Shown: in pieces, positions 12,501 to 23,370 of the stretch
How positions within the stretch are numbered: the first letter of the stretch is position 1
How the letters are laid out: every line of letters begins with the position of its first letter
Notes under the pieces: model-generated
The model's database searches: none
What the model was told of the DNA's origin: nothing
What the model saw: only the letters and a program-made list of their open reading frames with translations
Made by a program: the position numbers and the translations under genes
Assembly: GCF_949628265.1 (NCBI RefSeq)
Contig: NC_088790.1
Span: forward strand, 27,470,545 to 27,534,544
Direction: 5' to 3'
Source of the DNA: Cloeon dipterum
Lineage: Eukaryota; Arthropoda; Insecta; Ephemeroptera; Baetidae
DNA length: 64,000 bases

Positions 12501-15500
12501 TGACACTCGTACGGCAATCCAAAGAGAGCTTTTTGTTTCCCAAATTCAGACGCCATCTTGGATCTGCGCAGTGCGAACCAATTTTCTCTAGATAATTACA
12601 CACAATTTTAGTTTGATCAAATGTGCAATAGAAATTTAATTTCTGAGGGCTCATCTCCAAAAGTATTTTTAGATTAAACGCCATCGTTGAATTTTGTACT
12701 AATATATATTCACATAATTTTGTTGCAGGCGGGTGTCGCCGGTTTTGGCCTCGAGGGTGATTCGCTGGTTCGACTACCTCTGGGCCAACAAGCAGGCCTT
12801 GGACGAAGGCCGCGTGCTGTCTGCGCTGCCGGACCCGCTGAAGGCCGAACTGGCCATCCACGTGCACCTGGATGCGCTGCGCCGCGTGCGTCTCTTCCAG
12901 GACTGCGAGCCCGGCCTGCTGGTCGAGCTGGTGCTCAGGCTGACCCTGCAGGTCTTCAGCCCCGGCGACTACGTGTGCAGAAAGGGCGACGTCGGCAAGG
13001 AGATGTACATCGTCAAGAGGGGACGGCTCATCGTCGTCGCCGACGACGGCAGGACCGCCTTCGCCACCCTCGGCGCGGGGAGCGTCTTCGGAGAGGTAAA
13101 TTAATCGGACGAAATTGACCTGACAGCCTCGTGAATTGATCGGTTATCCGCACTGGTGGCTCCACCCCATCACTCTTAATAGAAGTCAGTTAAAAATCTC
13201 TAGAGGAAAGAGTTTTGAAAGGGAAATCACTTACTCAATTAAAGAATTAATTAGTGTATTGACCAGTTGTATAAACTCTTAGTGTTCAAAGGCGCCAACA
13301 GATGCCGCCGCCGTATACTTCGGTAATAAATTTATTTTAAAGGCACTTCCTTGGTGATTTCAGACTCAATCCTGCCACTGTGCATTTTTCACTTAATATG
13401 CTTTCTTCTGACGTGCTGAAAACTAAAATCGGTTCAGCCAATCGCCGTAGAATTGTAAAAAAACTATTTTTAGAAATAAAAAACCTTTTCCGACGTTTCT
13501 ACGGCGAATGGCTGAACTGATTTTGGTTTTCAGCACGTCAAAAGAAAGCATATTAAGTAAAGAATGCACAGAAGCAGGATTGAGTCTGAAATCACAGCGA
13601 AAGTGCCTTAAAATAAATTTATTACCAAAGCATACGGTGGCGCCATCTGTTAGAGGCTTCGAATATCCGCTTAAATATAAACGATAATTTTATAGAGTGA
13701 TGGAATTGGTAGAGGAATTTGCAGTTTGCGTTAAATCTTGCAAAAATAATGTTCTCTAAAAAAATCTAATCTAATCAACGTTATGAAAATCATGAAGCAC
13801 TCAGTAAAATTGTACTTTTTCTTCTATTCTTTTGAAAAGACCGGCGCGAGTGCGTCTCCTTTCCTGCATAGGAAATGAGCACAATAAATCAAGCGAGATA
13901 AGAACCACGCAGTCGGGGCAGATTGCTCCTAAATCTTGCGACTCATAATTCAAGCGCATTACACGAAAATTCCGCACGTCTCTCGCGAGCAGGCAAAATA
14001 ATATATCCCCGGCTATTTTAAGTCACGAGCACCTGGGTTATGCTTTTGATGCGGGAGCAAAGCAAACGTCGTGGGCGTAATAATAAGTCCCGAAGAGAGA
14101 AGAGACGCGGGAAAATCTTAAATAAAAGGAGGCGAACGAGGATATTAAACAATAATCTCATTGTGTGGATGGGGATGTCAAAAAGGGCTTAGTCATCGTC
14201 TCTAAAATAAACAACAATATAAATAAATATCTTTATGTTTAAATCCTTAATTGTTGAGATTCACAAATTGGAAGTTTTTAACAAGCAAAACCATGGTTTC
14301 TTAGAATTGATTGATATTCATTTTTTAAGCATTGATAATTCACTAATCTGCTTCAAAAAATCCAGGATTTTCAGTTTAATCTTGTGTCATTTTAAGAAAC
14401 GTTTCGGCACCATCGAGGTCTCCTCAGCCATAAAAAGACTAAACCAAAAACTCTGGAATTTTTATTTTTGCGACATGTGAGGAAATTATTTGGCGATAAT
14501 TAATTACGAGCGCCAGAGTAGAATGATTGCAACAAGTGTTTACTTGACAAATAATTCCTTTTATGACTCATTGCCTGTTGCATTTAAGGTGAAATGATAC
14601 TGGGCAACAATTGAAATTTATTTGAATTGTTGGTTGCCATAAACAATTTGTTCAACAATTTGCAATAATAAAAAAGGACCTTCCTAAAGTACAAATTCAA
14701 ATGTTGCCAATTTTCTCCAAAAATTACAGTGCTTGAACATATTTTCTTGGCATATTTCGATTCCTCTCGTCGAGATCTGTCCAATTGTGTATGCCACTTA
14801 TTGGGGAAACTCTTGGTTTTGAAATTAAATCGGATTTCAAGTAAGGAGACAGCCATTACCATTTGAACAGCACGCTAACTTTCCAGCCAGTTTTCTCAAA
14901 AAAAAATGCAGTGCTTCTTAGGTAAATTTAGGCTTTAACTGAATCCTAAGGGATGAGTTTATGCATTGGCAACAAGCAAATTCCAGGCTTTTGCAGTATC
15001 ATTCCTCTTAAAAAAACCTTGTATTGTTTCAAAATGTGAAATGATACGGTAAAAAGAAAATCAAGAGTTGTTGACCTTTAAATATATAAAATATCGTCAC
15101 GTCAGGAATGGACGATATTAGGATTTTAATTAGGATGCATTTATTTTGTTTTAGGTGAGCATCCTGAACATTCCGGGCAACCGCACAGGCAACCGCAGGA
15201 CGGCTAACGTGCGTAGCGTCGGTTACTCTGACGTTTTCTGCCTGGCCAAGGCGGATCTGTGGCGTGCCCTGGAGGACTACCCTGAGGCGCGGAGGAGTCT
15301 GCTGGAGCGCGGCTGCCAACTTCTACGCAAAGACGGCTTGCTTGATGAGGACGAACTGAAGAAGGCCGAGGCGGAGAACGAGTCCATCAAAGACAAAGTC
15401 AAGAGATTAGGTCGGTACATAATTTTTCGACACTGGCTAATTTAATTTGTTGGCTTGAGCATTTTTTATCCAATTGATTGGAATTTCATACCACAGAAGA

Positions 15501-18389
15501 GGCTAAACAAATATTTAAACTGATCTCACGCCAGCAGAAAAGATTAAATGAGTTTTTAATTTAAAAAATCTTCAGCGGTAGGAGAAAACTAATTTTTTTG
15601 ATTTATTTTGATTCAAATGATTTTTAAATGTTTCTCCCTGGTTTTACATCATATTATTAATTTTATTAGGATCCAATTGTTGATCCCTAGCATAGATATT
15701 TCGGGATTATTTGTCTCAAAGTTTAAAATCGTGAGTTATTTCATTTTTAGCAGGCTAAAATTTGTTTAATTTTCACCAGCTTTCGAGCAGATTTGGTTTT
15801 ACTTGACTTATTAGATTTTTGAGAGGTTAGGGGTTGGAATTAATCCCCTGCCTCCGTGGTGGCTTTTTAGGCTTAATAAATTATAACTTGCTCGACACAC
15901 GAAGTTCTTGGTTTATGCTCACATTCTACCCTAATTTGAGTCCTTTGGGGTGTTAAGAAGTGTTAACTGTGAAACTTTTTGCTTTGAAAGTATCACAGAA
16001 TATCAATCGCTTTTGAACACAAGGGTGCAATGATTAGACTTTGATCGTAGCAAAACCGCCATCAATCAGCAATATTAAGCACGAACGCCAGCCAATTAAC
16101 ATGGAGCCTGTGCTTTGTCTCTGGCAAGTGGTCTACTCTCAATTTAATTAATTAGAGAGCGAGTACGTATGGCACAGGGGCTTTTTGCACGGATGGACTC
16201 GCTCGCAATGCGCCGTCTGATGCTGGTGTCGTCGCCAATTACTAAATTGAAACCACGTTACCGTGTAATAGTTGTCCCTTTTGATCTGCTGGCCTGAAAC
16301 TTCTGAGTATTTGCAGCCACGCTCAGTTCCAGGAGAAGAATTCTTCCAACCTTTCCCTGTTTGAAGCGCTCGAAAATTTCGTTTCGTCTACGGAAATCGT
16401 GTTAGCTGACAGTGTTTTATTTTTGGCTGCTTTCAGAGGAGCAAATGGGGAAGATCCAAAAATACGTGCACCACCTTCAAATGGAGAACGATGCGCACAA
16501 GGCCGTCATCAGCCAGCTGCAAAATGGCAATACGTAAGTTAAATTTAATAAACTCTCAATTTATTTCTTGTTATTTTTAAATTTTCAAGGGAATCATTTT
16601 CTCTTACTCAATTTAAGGAGAAATATTTTTACAAAGGCGGAAAAGCGCCTGCAGCCGTCTATAGTATGCAACCTGCTTGACGCGTGTGTCAAAAGCGTTG
16701 CATAATGCTTCTTAAATTTTCGAAATAATGATGCAGACGTGATAAATTCAATTGTTCGTGTTTGAATAATTGATCGTTTGCATAAACTCTGAGTGTTCAA
16801 AACCAACAAACGATGTCATCACCGCTCTTGTACACTTACAATTATTTAAAGAGGAATGATACTGGAAAAGCCTGGAAAATGCTTGTTGCCAATGCATAAA
16901 CTCATCCCTTAGGATTCAGTTAAAGCCTAAATTGACCTAAGGAGCGCTGTAATTTTTTGAGAAAGTTGGCTGGAAAGCTACCGTGCTTTTCAAATGGTAA
17001 GGGCTGTCTCCTTACTTGAAATCCGATTTAATTTCAAAACCAAGAGTTTCCCCAATAAGTGGCATACACCGTTGGACAGATCTCGACGAGAGGAATCGGA
17101 ATATGCCAAGAAAATATGTTCAAGCACTGTACATTTTGGAGAAAATTGGCAAAATTTGGATTTTCACAGTAGGAAGATCCTTTTTTATTATTTCAAATTG
17201 TTGAATAAATTGTTTATGGCATCCAATAATTCAATTAATTTTCATTTGTTGCCCTGTATCATTCCACTTTAAATTACAGTGAAAATTAAAGGCTCTAAAA
17301 TGGTGGTTGAACGGTGGCGTCAACCTTTAGTGGCTTTTGAAAACCAAAGATTTACTGGCAATCAGCTAATTATTAAATTTAAATTTAAATTAAAAAAGAG
17401 TACGCAGAATAGCCTCTATTAGAACAATTGCGAACAATTTTTTGCAATGAGAAAATGCACCAGTGATATTTTGCACACACAAAAAAACACTTTGAAAAAT
17501 ATTAAAAATGAATTCTATTTTTTGTTTTCTACGTTTTTTCTAAATTTTGCAGATTTTTCTCTAAATAAACAAGAAGTATAAACAGTTTCCAATTCAACGA
17601 AAAAGAGAAAAAGACTGATAATTTATGATATCATGACTTATCTGTCATTCTTACCAAAAATAAATTTACGAAATCCAAAATAAAAATTTGAATTTCCCGC
17701 ACTTTCTAGGATATTTCTTGTACTTTGCTCTCGCTCGTCTTTTCTTTAATTAATACTTTATTAATTAATTAATTAATTGTTTATTCCTCTCAAATTTCTT
17801 TTCTTTCAAAAGCATGATTTATTATGGATAGAGTTAAAATCCCTTTTGCTTTGAAATTCTATATAATACTAGTCAGAAAGCCGGCATTGAAAGAAAATTA
17901 AAAATATGTTTTCCAGTTTGCAGCAAATTCCTGTGCTCTATTTATATCAAGATTTTGTATCTGGTTTATGTTTGTTCCTCTAATAAGTGCGAGTAAATAT
18001 AAATTTATTTGGATAATTTTCAACTTTTTCATTTTTTTAGGAAATCGTTGGATATGATTATTGAATTGCATATCCATCAGAAAAAATTAAATAGAGCAAA
18101 TTAGCATTACATTTTAGATTCTATGTAGCTGGTTAAAAAAGCGATCGTAATCATCAATCAAAACGCGCCTTGCTTTCGTGTTCCAATTCGTGCTCTAATT
18201 TGAATAAGTTGAGGTAATCCGGAAGACTTAATGCGATTTATTCATTGCAGGGAGCGGAGGAGCAGCGGCGACTGCGAGATTGTGCCGTGCGTGGTGGTGA
18301 ACTCGTCGGAGCAGGAGCAGTGCCTGGAGGACTCGACTTCGGAATCCGAGGAGGAAACCACGGTCGTGGAGAACCCCAAAGGGGCTTGA
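546..18389 (+). CDS. Cyclic nucleotide-gated cation channel, alpha-type subunit (3' part, six exons)
   Basis: Exons 546-691, 1001-1216, 12729-13095, 15155-15410, 16437-16533 and 18251-18389 join in phase to 406 codons plus a TGA stop. In order they encode S5 and the pre-pore ([15 protein letters not shown]), the pore helix and filter [10 protein letters not shown]6 ([14 protein letters not shown]), the C-linker, a cyclic-nucleotide-binding domain ([20 protein letters not shown], then FGE, then [12 protein letters not shown]), a charged coiled coil ([15 protein letters not shown]) and an acidic tail (STSESEEE). Glu in the filter TIGETP marks CNGA-type subunits; CNGB has a different residue there. 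The family forms cGMP/cAMP-opened cation channels in the membrane of sensory neurons. The N terminus and S1-S4 lie outside the window. The exon-4 donor (GTCGGT) is non-consensus, but it is the only choice that keeps the frame into the coiled coil. The family call is firm; orthology to one insect CNG gene is not settled. Confidence 0.93.
1655..2073 (+). mobile_element. R1 MITE, TTAA-associated, nearly full length
   Basis: Starts AGAGGAATGATACTGG straight after a TTAA and ends with the degenerate inverse (TATCATTTCACT). The interior matches the other R1 copies throughout, including the shared stretch around GACGAGAGGAATCGGAATAT. The right TTAA is displaced by a few bases, so the end has decayed. 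No transposase is encoded. Confidence 0.75.
2961..3648 (-). mobile_element. Old, rearranged R1 MITE copies
   Basis: A reverse-oriented R1 end (AAAGTGGATTGGTACAGGGC) at 2961 runs to about 3081. A second, longer R1 match runs from about 3268 to 3648, ending in a degenerate GCAGTATCA. The roughly 190 bp between them are unrelated to R1. This is either two overlapping old copies or one copy split by an insertion. It is clearly more diverged than the other copies. Confidence 0.6.
3999..4020 (+). repeat. (GA)n microsatellite
   Basis: Eleven perfect GA units, with imperfect GA/GT units just upstream, in the large CNG intron. Confidence 0.9.
5010..5640 (+). other. GC-rich island inside the CNG intron
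   Basis: A roughly 600-bp block much richer in GC than its flanks, with a (CCG)n run at about 5237-5265 and another GCCGCC run near 5504. Open frames here exist on both strands in several frames at once, as expected from GC-rich simple sequence, and no splice-bounded exon stands out. It could be an enhancer or an alternative promoter of the CNG gene; the sequence alone does not decide. Confidence 0.4.
8286..8914 (-). mobile_element. 5'-truncated LINE fragment (reverse transcriptase C-terminal region)
   Basis: Reading the minus strand, 8914-8444 encodes the region after the RT catalytic core, with the hallmark [16 protein letters not shown] followed by [14 protein letters not shown]. An overlapping second frame, 8513-8286, carries the typical tail ([11 protein letters not shown], then [10 protein letters not shown] and a stop). 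The ILPHFDY...LQ.LQN pattern is standard in Jockey/CR1-type non-LTR retrotransposons. The endonuclease and RT core are absent, and the two pieces are in different frames, so the copy is dead. No poly-A tail or target duplication is clear. Confidence 0.8.
10577..10826 (+). mobile_element. R2 hAT-type MITE, full length, older copy
   Basis: Begins CAGCGGGGACCAGATTCGTG and ends GGCCCCCGCTG, an inverted repeat of the start. The interior matches the copies at 12350 and 19063, including the shared GCCATCTTGGATCTGCGCAG. Flanking octamers match at only four of eight positions, so the target duplication has decayed. Confidence 0.75.
12350..12586 (+). mobile_element. R2 hAT-type MITE, right end lost
   Basis: Starts CAGCGGTGACTAGATTTGTG and follows the 10577 copy closely up to GTGCGAACCAATTTT, after which the terminal CCCCGCTG is missing. 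It lies about 140 bp upstream of a CNG exon acceptor. Confidence 0.7.
13291..13658. repeat. R3 long inverted repeat (fold-back element)
   Basis: Left arm about 13291-13455 and right arm about 13495-13658 are reverse complements with few mismatches, separated by about 40 bp of A/T-rich spacer. Both outer ends carry AACAGATG next to a CGCC/CCGTAT stretch, and both inner ends carry GTTCAGCCA and CGCCGTAGAA. As part of the CNG intron the transcript would fold into a hairpin stem of about 160 bp. A diverged arm-like relative lies at 47320-47490, and the sequence flanking the left arm (AACTCT.AGTGTTCAAA) recurs near 16784. It looks like a mobile fold-back family with no coding capacity. Confidence 0.8.
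14588..15008 (-). mobile_element. R1 MITE, full length, reverse orientation
   Basis: TTAA at 14584-14587 is followed by GGTGAAATGATACTGGG, and the far end reads GTATCATTCCTCTTAA. The interior matches the other R1 copies. It sits about 150 bp upstream of the CNG exon at 15155. Confidence 0.8.
15411..16436 (+). other. CNG intron
   Basis: About 1 kb with no repeat family, open frame or motif that I recognise. Confidence 0.5.
16534..18250 (+). other. Last CNG intron
   Basis: About 1.7 kb. It holds an R1 copy, an R3-related patch near 16770-16830 and a short (TTAA)n run at 17761-17778. The rest is AT-rich with no recognisable signal. Confidence 0.5.
16850..17268 (+). mobile_element. R1 MITE, intact ends with TTAA target duplication
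   Basis: Reference copy of the family, 419 bp. TTAA at 16846-16849 and at 17269-17272 flank terminal inverted repeats AGAGGAATGATACTGG and TATCATTCCACT. TTAA duplication is the hallmark of piggyBac-type insertion, but these termini lack the usual CCC start, so the superfamily is an inference. There is no transposase. Confidence 0.85.
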
Positions 18390-18684
18390 TCATCCAAATT
18401 TTGTGATATGCGCGCCAGAGGACGCGTGGACCAGAAGTATTGGAAGCTGCTGGCAGTGACGTCACCAATTATCGTAGTTTGGAGCGATGAGCAGCGTAAA
18501 CCGCAGCGAGAGAAACGAAATATTGACTCCCGAGAGTGCATGGAGCAGTGTGACTTTTGTATGCGCGGGATTTGTTTCATTCAAAACGCACTTGTGTTAA
18601 TTGTTCATCGTTGTTACTGTTGTTTGATGAAATTATATTGTGAAACAAACAAACAAAACTTGCACGCTGGGAAAATGGTGGACT

Positions 18685-18690
18685 AATAAA
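18685..18690 (+). terminator. Polyadenylation signal of the CNG gene
   Basis: AATAAA about 295 bp past the CNG stop, in otherwise non-coding sequence. It is the first canonical signal downstream and marks the likely 3' end of the transcript. Confidence 0.5.
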
Positions 18691-19062
18691 TTTGTAAAGT
18701 GTGAAAAACACGCACACCAATTAAAAGAACGAGAAGGGTGCGCATTTATTTTTAATAACTCCCCAACATCGACTGCATGCTTTCCAATCTGCATAAATTG
18801 GTTTAGTAATTAAAGGAAAAAAACTGACGACCGCGCACTCTTTGAATGAAAGCACTTTTACTCAAATTTGCAAGTCAATTTTCTTTTCATCTTTCATGTT
18901 CAACTTTTGAAATTAAAAGACCGTGAAATTCATGAAATGAATGACTTAAAAAATAGAAAAAATACCATTGCGTTTAGTTTTGAAAATGAATCATAAATAT
19001 TTATTGTTTTTAAATTTCAATTATTTTAAAACTGCAATGAAAAGTAAAGTTTGTCTGTGATT

Positions 19063-19314
19063 CAGCGGGGGCCAGATGTGCGTTGGTTTCCACTGCGCAG
19101 ATCCAAGATGGCGTCTGAATGTGGGAAACAAAACGTTCTTTTTGGATTGCCGTACGAGTGTCAAGAGTTTGTTTTTACGATCCAAAAGACACAAATAATG
19201 TCACAATATTGACGAAAACTTGCTTCTTTTTGCGCATTTTCACGTGACCGTTTTTTCGCGCCATACTCCACCGGACGCCATAATTGCGCGTCGCCACGAA
19301 TCTGGTCCCCGCTG
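19063..19314 (-). mobile_element. R2 hAT-type MITE with perfect 8-bp target duplication
   Basis: A 252-bp element with ends CAGCGGGGGCCAGAT and ATCTGGTCCCCGCTG. The octamer CTGTGATT occurs directly on both sides (19055-19062 and 19315-19322). An 8-bp duplication plus CAGNG termini are the signature of the hAT superfamily. The interior is the reverse complement of the copies at 10577 and 12350. No coding capacity. The perfect duplication makes this the youngest R2 copy here. Confidence 0.9.
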
Positions 19315-19668
19315 CTGTGATTGGTTTTCTATGATTTTAAAACAAATACAATTTTAAATTTCACTTAATAAATGTTTGTATATTTATTTAAAAATTATTA
19401 ATTATTAAACAGACATTGCAAAAAATAATTGGGAGCAATAAATTACATAGAGATAAAGTACAGCCATTCTTCGATCTTATATAATTCAAGAAAAATCATG
19501 TATCATTAAGGAACCAATAAAAATAATAAAAGAACAAATTTACAAAAAATTAAACGAAATACAACCGCGTTCTTGGGTTTCCCAGAAACTTAATACTATA
19601 TGTGATCACATTTTGCTTTCAAATAAATATTCCGTGGGACGACTTTAGTAGAGCTCGGGGAGCGCCGA

Positions 19669-21207
19669 TCAAACATTTGGCGCCATTCCAATGAAGGCTT
19701 GACAGTTGGGGCAGAAGTGGGCTGGAAATTGGCACGAAGTCAGGCAATAAGGCAGTAGGCAGCACGGCCAGCATCTGCGATCACACGAGCGAAAACGTTA
19801 TCTATCTCGGATTTGAGTGAGAGAGGACGCCCAGCTTACCCGAAAATGCAAAGGAGGAAGGCGGCTAAGTGGGTGGCTGAGCCGGCGCGGTACTCGATTC
19901 TCGTCTGCACCATCTGCCTGCAGCACGGGCACACGATCTGGAAGGGAAATGGGGGCAGCAGGTCACCGTCGATGATGACACGTGGCCCTGAAACGATCAT
20001 GTTGACGCTCTTCATGTTTTCATAATAGCTTAATGGAAACTGGAACACTGTTTAGTCTGGAACGCGTGCTGGCACATTAATTTACAGCTTTGAGCTTTTA
20101 TTACCCCTATTTTCTTTATTCAGATTTGTAAATTTTAATTTGCACGCTGATTGTGCTGCCATGTATTCATAAAGAGTTTCTCAAATTAGGTTTTCGTAAA
20201 CAAAACTTAATATTTAGGTCTACAAATTGGAAAAGAAATTATTAAATTAGCTGTAAAACGTTGATTTTGCTCTAAATAGGTGTCTACAATTTTTTTATTG
20301 CTAATATTTATTTTCTTTGAATAGAAAATCCTTTAAAATAAATTTCCTTATTATTACTCCAAGGAAAATTGGTTGGTTTCAAAATTTCGAGCTACTTAAA
20401 CTAAATTAAAAGTATCTATAATGCTGGAAACTACACTTACGTTCATTTCATAGAAAAAAATACAGAAAACAACATTTTGGTCGAAACCTAAATGCTAAAA
20501 TATGTAACCTGTCTAAAAATAACCAATTAAATCAGCCTGAAGTTTAAAATTTGTTTTACAAGAAGATAATATTTATGAGGCTATGTGTTATGCTGTTTAT
20601 TTTGGGCTTAAGAAGAAGCAAGCTTCACTGAAGGCCGGTTGAAACGACATTCAAAGATAAAGCTAACCAGCAATCTTTGTTTTCAAACTTTGAAAGGCAC
20701 GTTGTTTTAACGTCACAGCGGCTATTTTATGAACGATGCTTTTTTCTGAGTCACTGCCTCAACCGTAAAACCAAACTCATGAATCACCATCTGTTTGAAA
20801 TAAAATTAACTCCTTATTTTTACAAAAATGAAAAAATTAAATATTTTTGATGAGCATTTCAAGAAATTAATTCTGAAATTGTTATCTTTTGACTGATTTG
20901 TCACTTGCAGTGATTACACAACAATATAAATGCTATATACTTTCGCTTATCTCAAATACAAAAGGCAGCCAAATATCTCACTTCTGGCGTTGATCACGAG
21001 GACACTCTGCTGCTGTCCATTTGGGGCCACCGTGACCACCCTCTGTCCGACGGGTGGAGGCAAAACCGGCGCTGCCTGCGCCGGGTAGGGGGTGAAGACC
21101 TGCTCGTTTGGCCGCAGGTTGGCGCTCGACGGCCCAGGGTAGGCGTCGTTCTCGGAGTACGGCGGGGGAGCGTTGTCCTCGGGCAATCCCTGCTTTTCAG
21201 TCGACAT
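19669..21207 (-). CDS. LITAF-like: LITAF-domain protein 1
   Basis: Exons 21207-20982, 19987-19840 and 19774-19669 join in phase to 159 codons. The N-terminal third is Pro/Tyr-rich with a PPxY motif (APPPYSEND), the signature used by LITAF proteins to bind NEDD4-type ubiquitin ligases. The C-terminal LITAF domain has the first Cys pair (IVCPCC), a hydrophobic membrane-inserted helix (THLAAFLLCIFGCWPCCLLP) and the second zinc knuckle HFCPNC. Known family members are monotopic proteins on the cytosolic face of late endosomes and lysosomes. The length fits the family. It is head to head with three (+) paralogues and more diverged from them than they are from each other. Confidence 0.92.
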
Positions 21208-22728
21208 TTTCCCGAATGATATGTTGAAGGACGGTCTAGGCGCCGACGGTGACTCTCGTTTTCTCGTGCAACGGACGAACTCGAGTGCTAAACGCTTTTT
21301 ATCGCGTCACTCCAGCGCAGATAAGATTTTCGCTCGATCGTATATCTCCATCAAAGTCGGGAAACGCGGTGAACACCTGCGCCTAATGGAAAAAATGTTT
21401 ATTTTTACTCTATAAGCGAATTCACCCAGCATTTAATAATGTAGATTATATGCGTTTTAGCTTTTGAAACTCTGACCTCGGGATTTTTTCCCGTCAGGAT
21501 GGACATTTCACTTTTAAATATATTGTCAAAAAGTAATTTTAGTTGATCTTTTAAAGAGGAATGATACTGGAAAATCCTGGAAAATGCTTGTTGCCAATGC
21601 ATAAACTCATCCCTTAGGATTCAGTTAAAGCCTAAATTGACCTAAGAAGCGCTGTAATTTTTTGAGAAAATTGGCTGGAAAGTTAGCGTGCTTTTCAAAT
21701 GGTAATGGCTGTCTCCTTACTTCAAATCCGATTTAATTTCAAAACCAAGAGTTTCCCCAATAAGTGGCATACACAATTGGACAGATCTCGACGAGAGGAA
21801 TCGGAATATGCCAAGAAAATATGTTCGAGCACTGTACATTTTGGAGAAAATTGGCAAAATTTGAATTTTTACTGTAGGAAATTGTTGAACAAATTGTTTA
21901 TCGATCAATTGTTTAAGGCATCCAACAATTTAAATAATTTTCAATTGTTGCCCAGTATCATTCAACTTTAAACCACAAATTATTTTTACAATTAATTTGA
22001 TCACTTCATGATTTCTAGGTGATATTCCTGACCAAAAAAAGAAAATTATCTCAGAGTACAAAATAGAGGAGTTCCAATCTGAAAATTTCTATTTTTTAAA
22101 ATTAAAATACAACACGTTTTGTAGATATGCTTTTTTCCCGCAAAATAAAAAATAATTTTTCACAATAATTCTATAGGGGTTTAAAATTTTAAAATAAACT
22201 TTGAATATCAGTTTTTGTGGTAAAGAGCGGCAAAAATAAAATTTTTTCACAATAATTTAGTTCCCTGTTCAATTTTTTTGATGCTAGCAATACGACATAC
22301 TGCTTGAAATTTATTTTTATTTACCTTAGAAAATATTTTAATGAAAACCCCAACTTTAATGACAATAAAAACTCTTGGTGCTCATAACTATTTAGGGCCA
22401 GTCAAAAATCAAACTCTTTATACTGGCTGTATTTTTGTAGCTTAAATTTTCTAGGAAAAAAAACCGAAGCAGTGTTGATTTTTAATTTTAGTAGAGCTGT
22501 TAATGTGGTTTTGGGCCATATGTTCTGAAGGAAACATATTTACCAGTAACTTAAGGCATATGTTAATATTCGAAACAATTTCCTTCTTCCTAAGTGTGGC
22601 ATAAAAACTTTAATTTGTAAAGCACTAGGCACCAAACACCAGAGCTAGAAAAGTTATCTCCTTCCTTATTCCTGCAACACGCCTATCCAGACAAACGCCA
22701 CTTTGTAGAAACGCCAACAGCTCTGACC
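21208..22728. other. Divergent promoter region between LITAF genes 1 and 2
   Basis: Holds the 5' flank of the (-) LITAF gene (GC-richer to about 21390), an R1 copy, and from about 22205 the upstream part of the tandem-duplicated LITAF unit. No TATA-Inr pair is obvious. Confidence 0.45.
21555..21967 (+). mobile_element. R1 MITE with TTAA target duplication
   Basis: TTAA at 21551-21554 and 21968-21971 flank AGAGGAATGATACTGG and the inverse end CAGTATCATTCAACT. 413 bp; slightly shorter than the 16850 copy because of small internal differences near the right end. Confidence 0.85.
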
Positions 22729-23370
22729 ATGAGCTCGAATATGCAACCGTCCTACAACCCAGGACAACCAGCACAACATCCAGTTTCGGTCCCTTTGGTC
22801 CAACCACCAACGACCGTGATTGTTACGCAGCAATCCACTGGTAATTTCGATTTCCCCGTTTCTAAATAAGTGATTTATTTGTGATTTACTCTACTTTTTC
22901 GATTGAAATTTAAATAAAAGTATTGTGTTAAGAGCAAATTTGAAAAAACCCCAATTTTTTAAGTCAGAATTACAAATTTTTCAATTTATTTCAACAAAAA
23001 ATTATATTTTCAAAATATTTAATTAATCTCCTTTTCCCTGACAGACGTGCCTCGACATTATTCAGCTCTGAGATGCCTGCCTCACCACTCAACGGTCTCG
23101 ACCTGTTCGAATTGCAACATGACGGTTTCTACGCACGTAGTTCACAAGCCCAACTGGAGGACCCATTGTTGGGCCATTTGCCTCTTCATCTTCCTGTGAG
23201 TTAATTGGTTGATATTTCGACGACAATTTTCAATGTTAATAAATTGCAACGTGTATAGGTGCTGGCCTTGCGTTTGCATCCCTTACTGCAGAAAAAGCTG
23301 CATGACGACCAGCCACTACTGCATCCGCTGCGACAGTTTCGTGGGAGACTCTTCTAATTCTACTAATTAA
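22729..23370 (+). CDS. LITAF-like: LITAF-domain protein 2
   Basis: Exons 22729-22840, 23045-23195 and 23259-23370 (124 aa). The LITAF domain is complete: CSNC, a hydrophobic helix around HCWAICLFIFLCWPCVCIPY, and HYCIRC. The N-terminal arm is short, and its PPxY motif is degraded (QPSYNPG), so NEDD4 recruitment would be predicted to be weak or lost. Probable polyadenylation signal AATAAA at 23474-23479. It is a tandem twin of the next gene, with the same two intron positions and phases. Confidence 0.92.

Larger units (their letters stand above)
1217..12728 (+). other. 11.5-kb CNG intron
   Basis: Long intron between the pore exon and the C-linker exon. Apart from the elements listed separately (R1 copies, a LINE fragment, R2 copies, a GC-rich island and microsatellites) I see no exon with splice sites in it. 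GC-richer stretches at about 7.8-8.1, 9.2-9.6 and 10.9-11.4 kb could be enhancers, but nothing in them is diagnostic. Confidence 0.6.
13096..15154 (+). other. CNG intron between the two cyclic-nucleotide-binding exons
   Basis: Holds the R3 fold-back and an R1 copy, listed separately. I see nothing functional in the remaining sequence, though 13.85-14.2 kb is somewhat GC-richer. Confidence 0.6.
18390..19668. other. CNG 3' UTR and convergent intergenic space
   Basis: CNG 3' UTR to about 18700, then AT-rich DNA with the R2 element at 19063. For the (-) LITAF gene the nearest canonical signal on its strand is AATAAA at 19383-19388, about 280 bp past its stop; whether it is used cannot be told. 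Confidence 0.5.
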
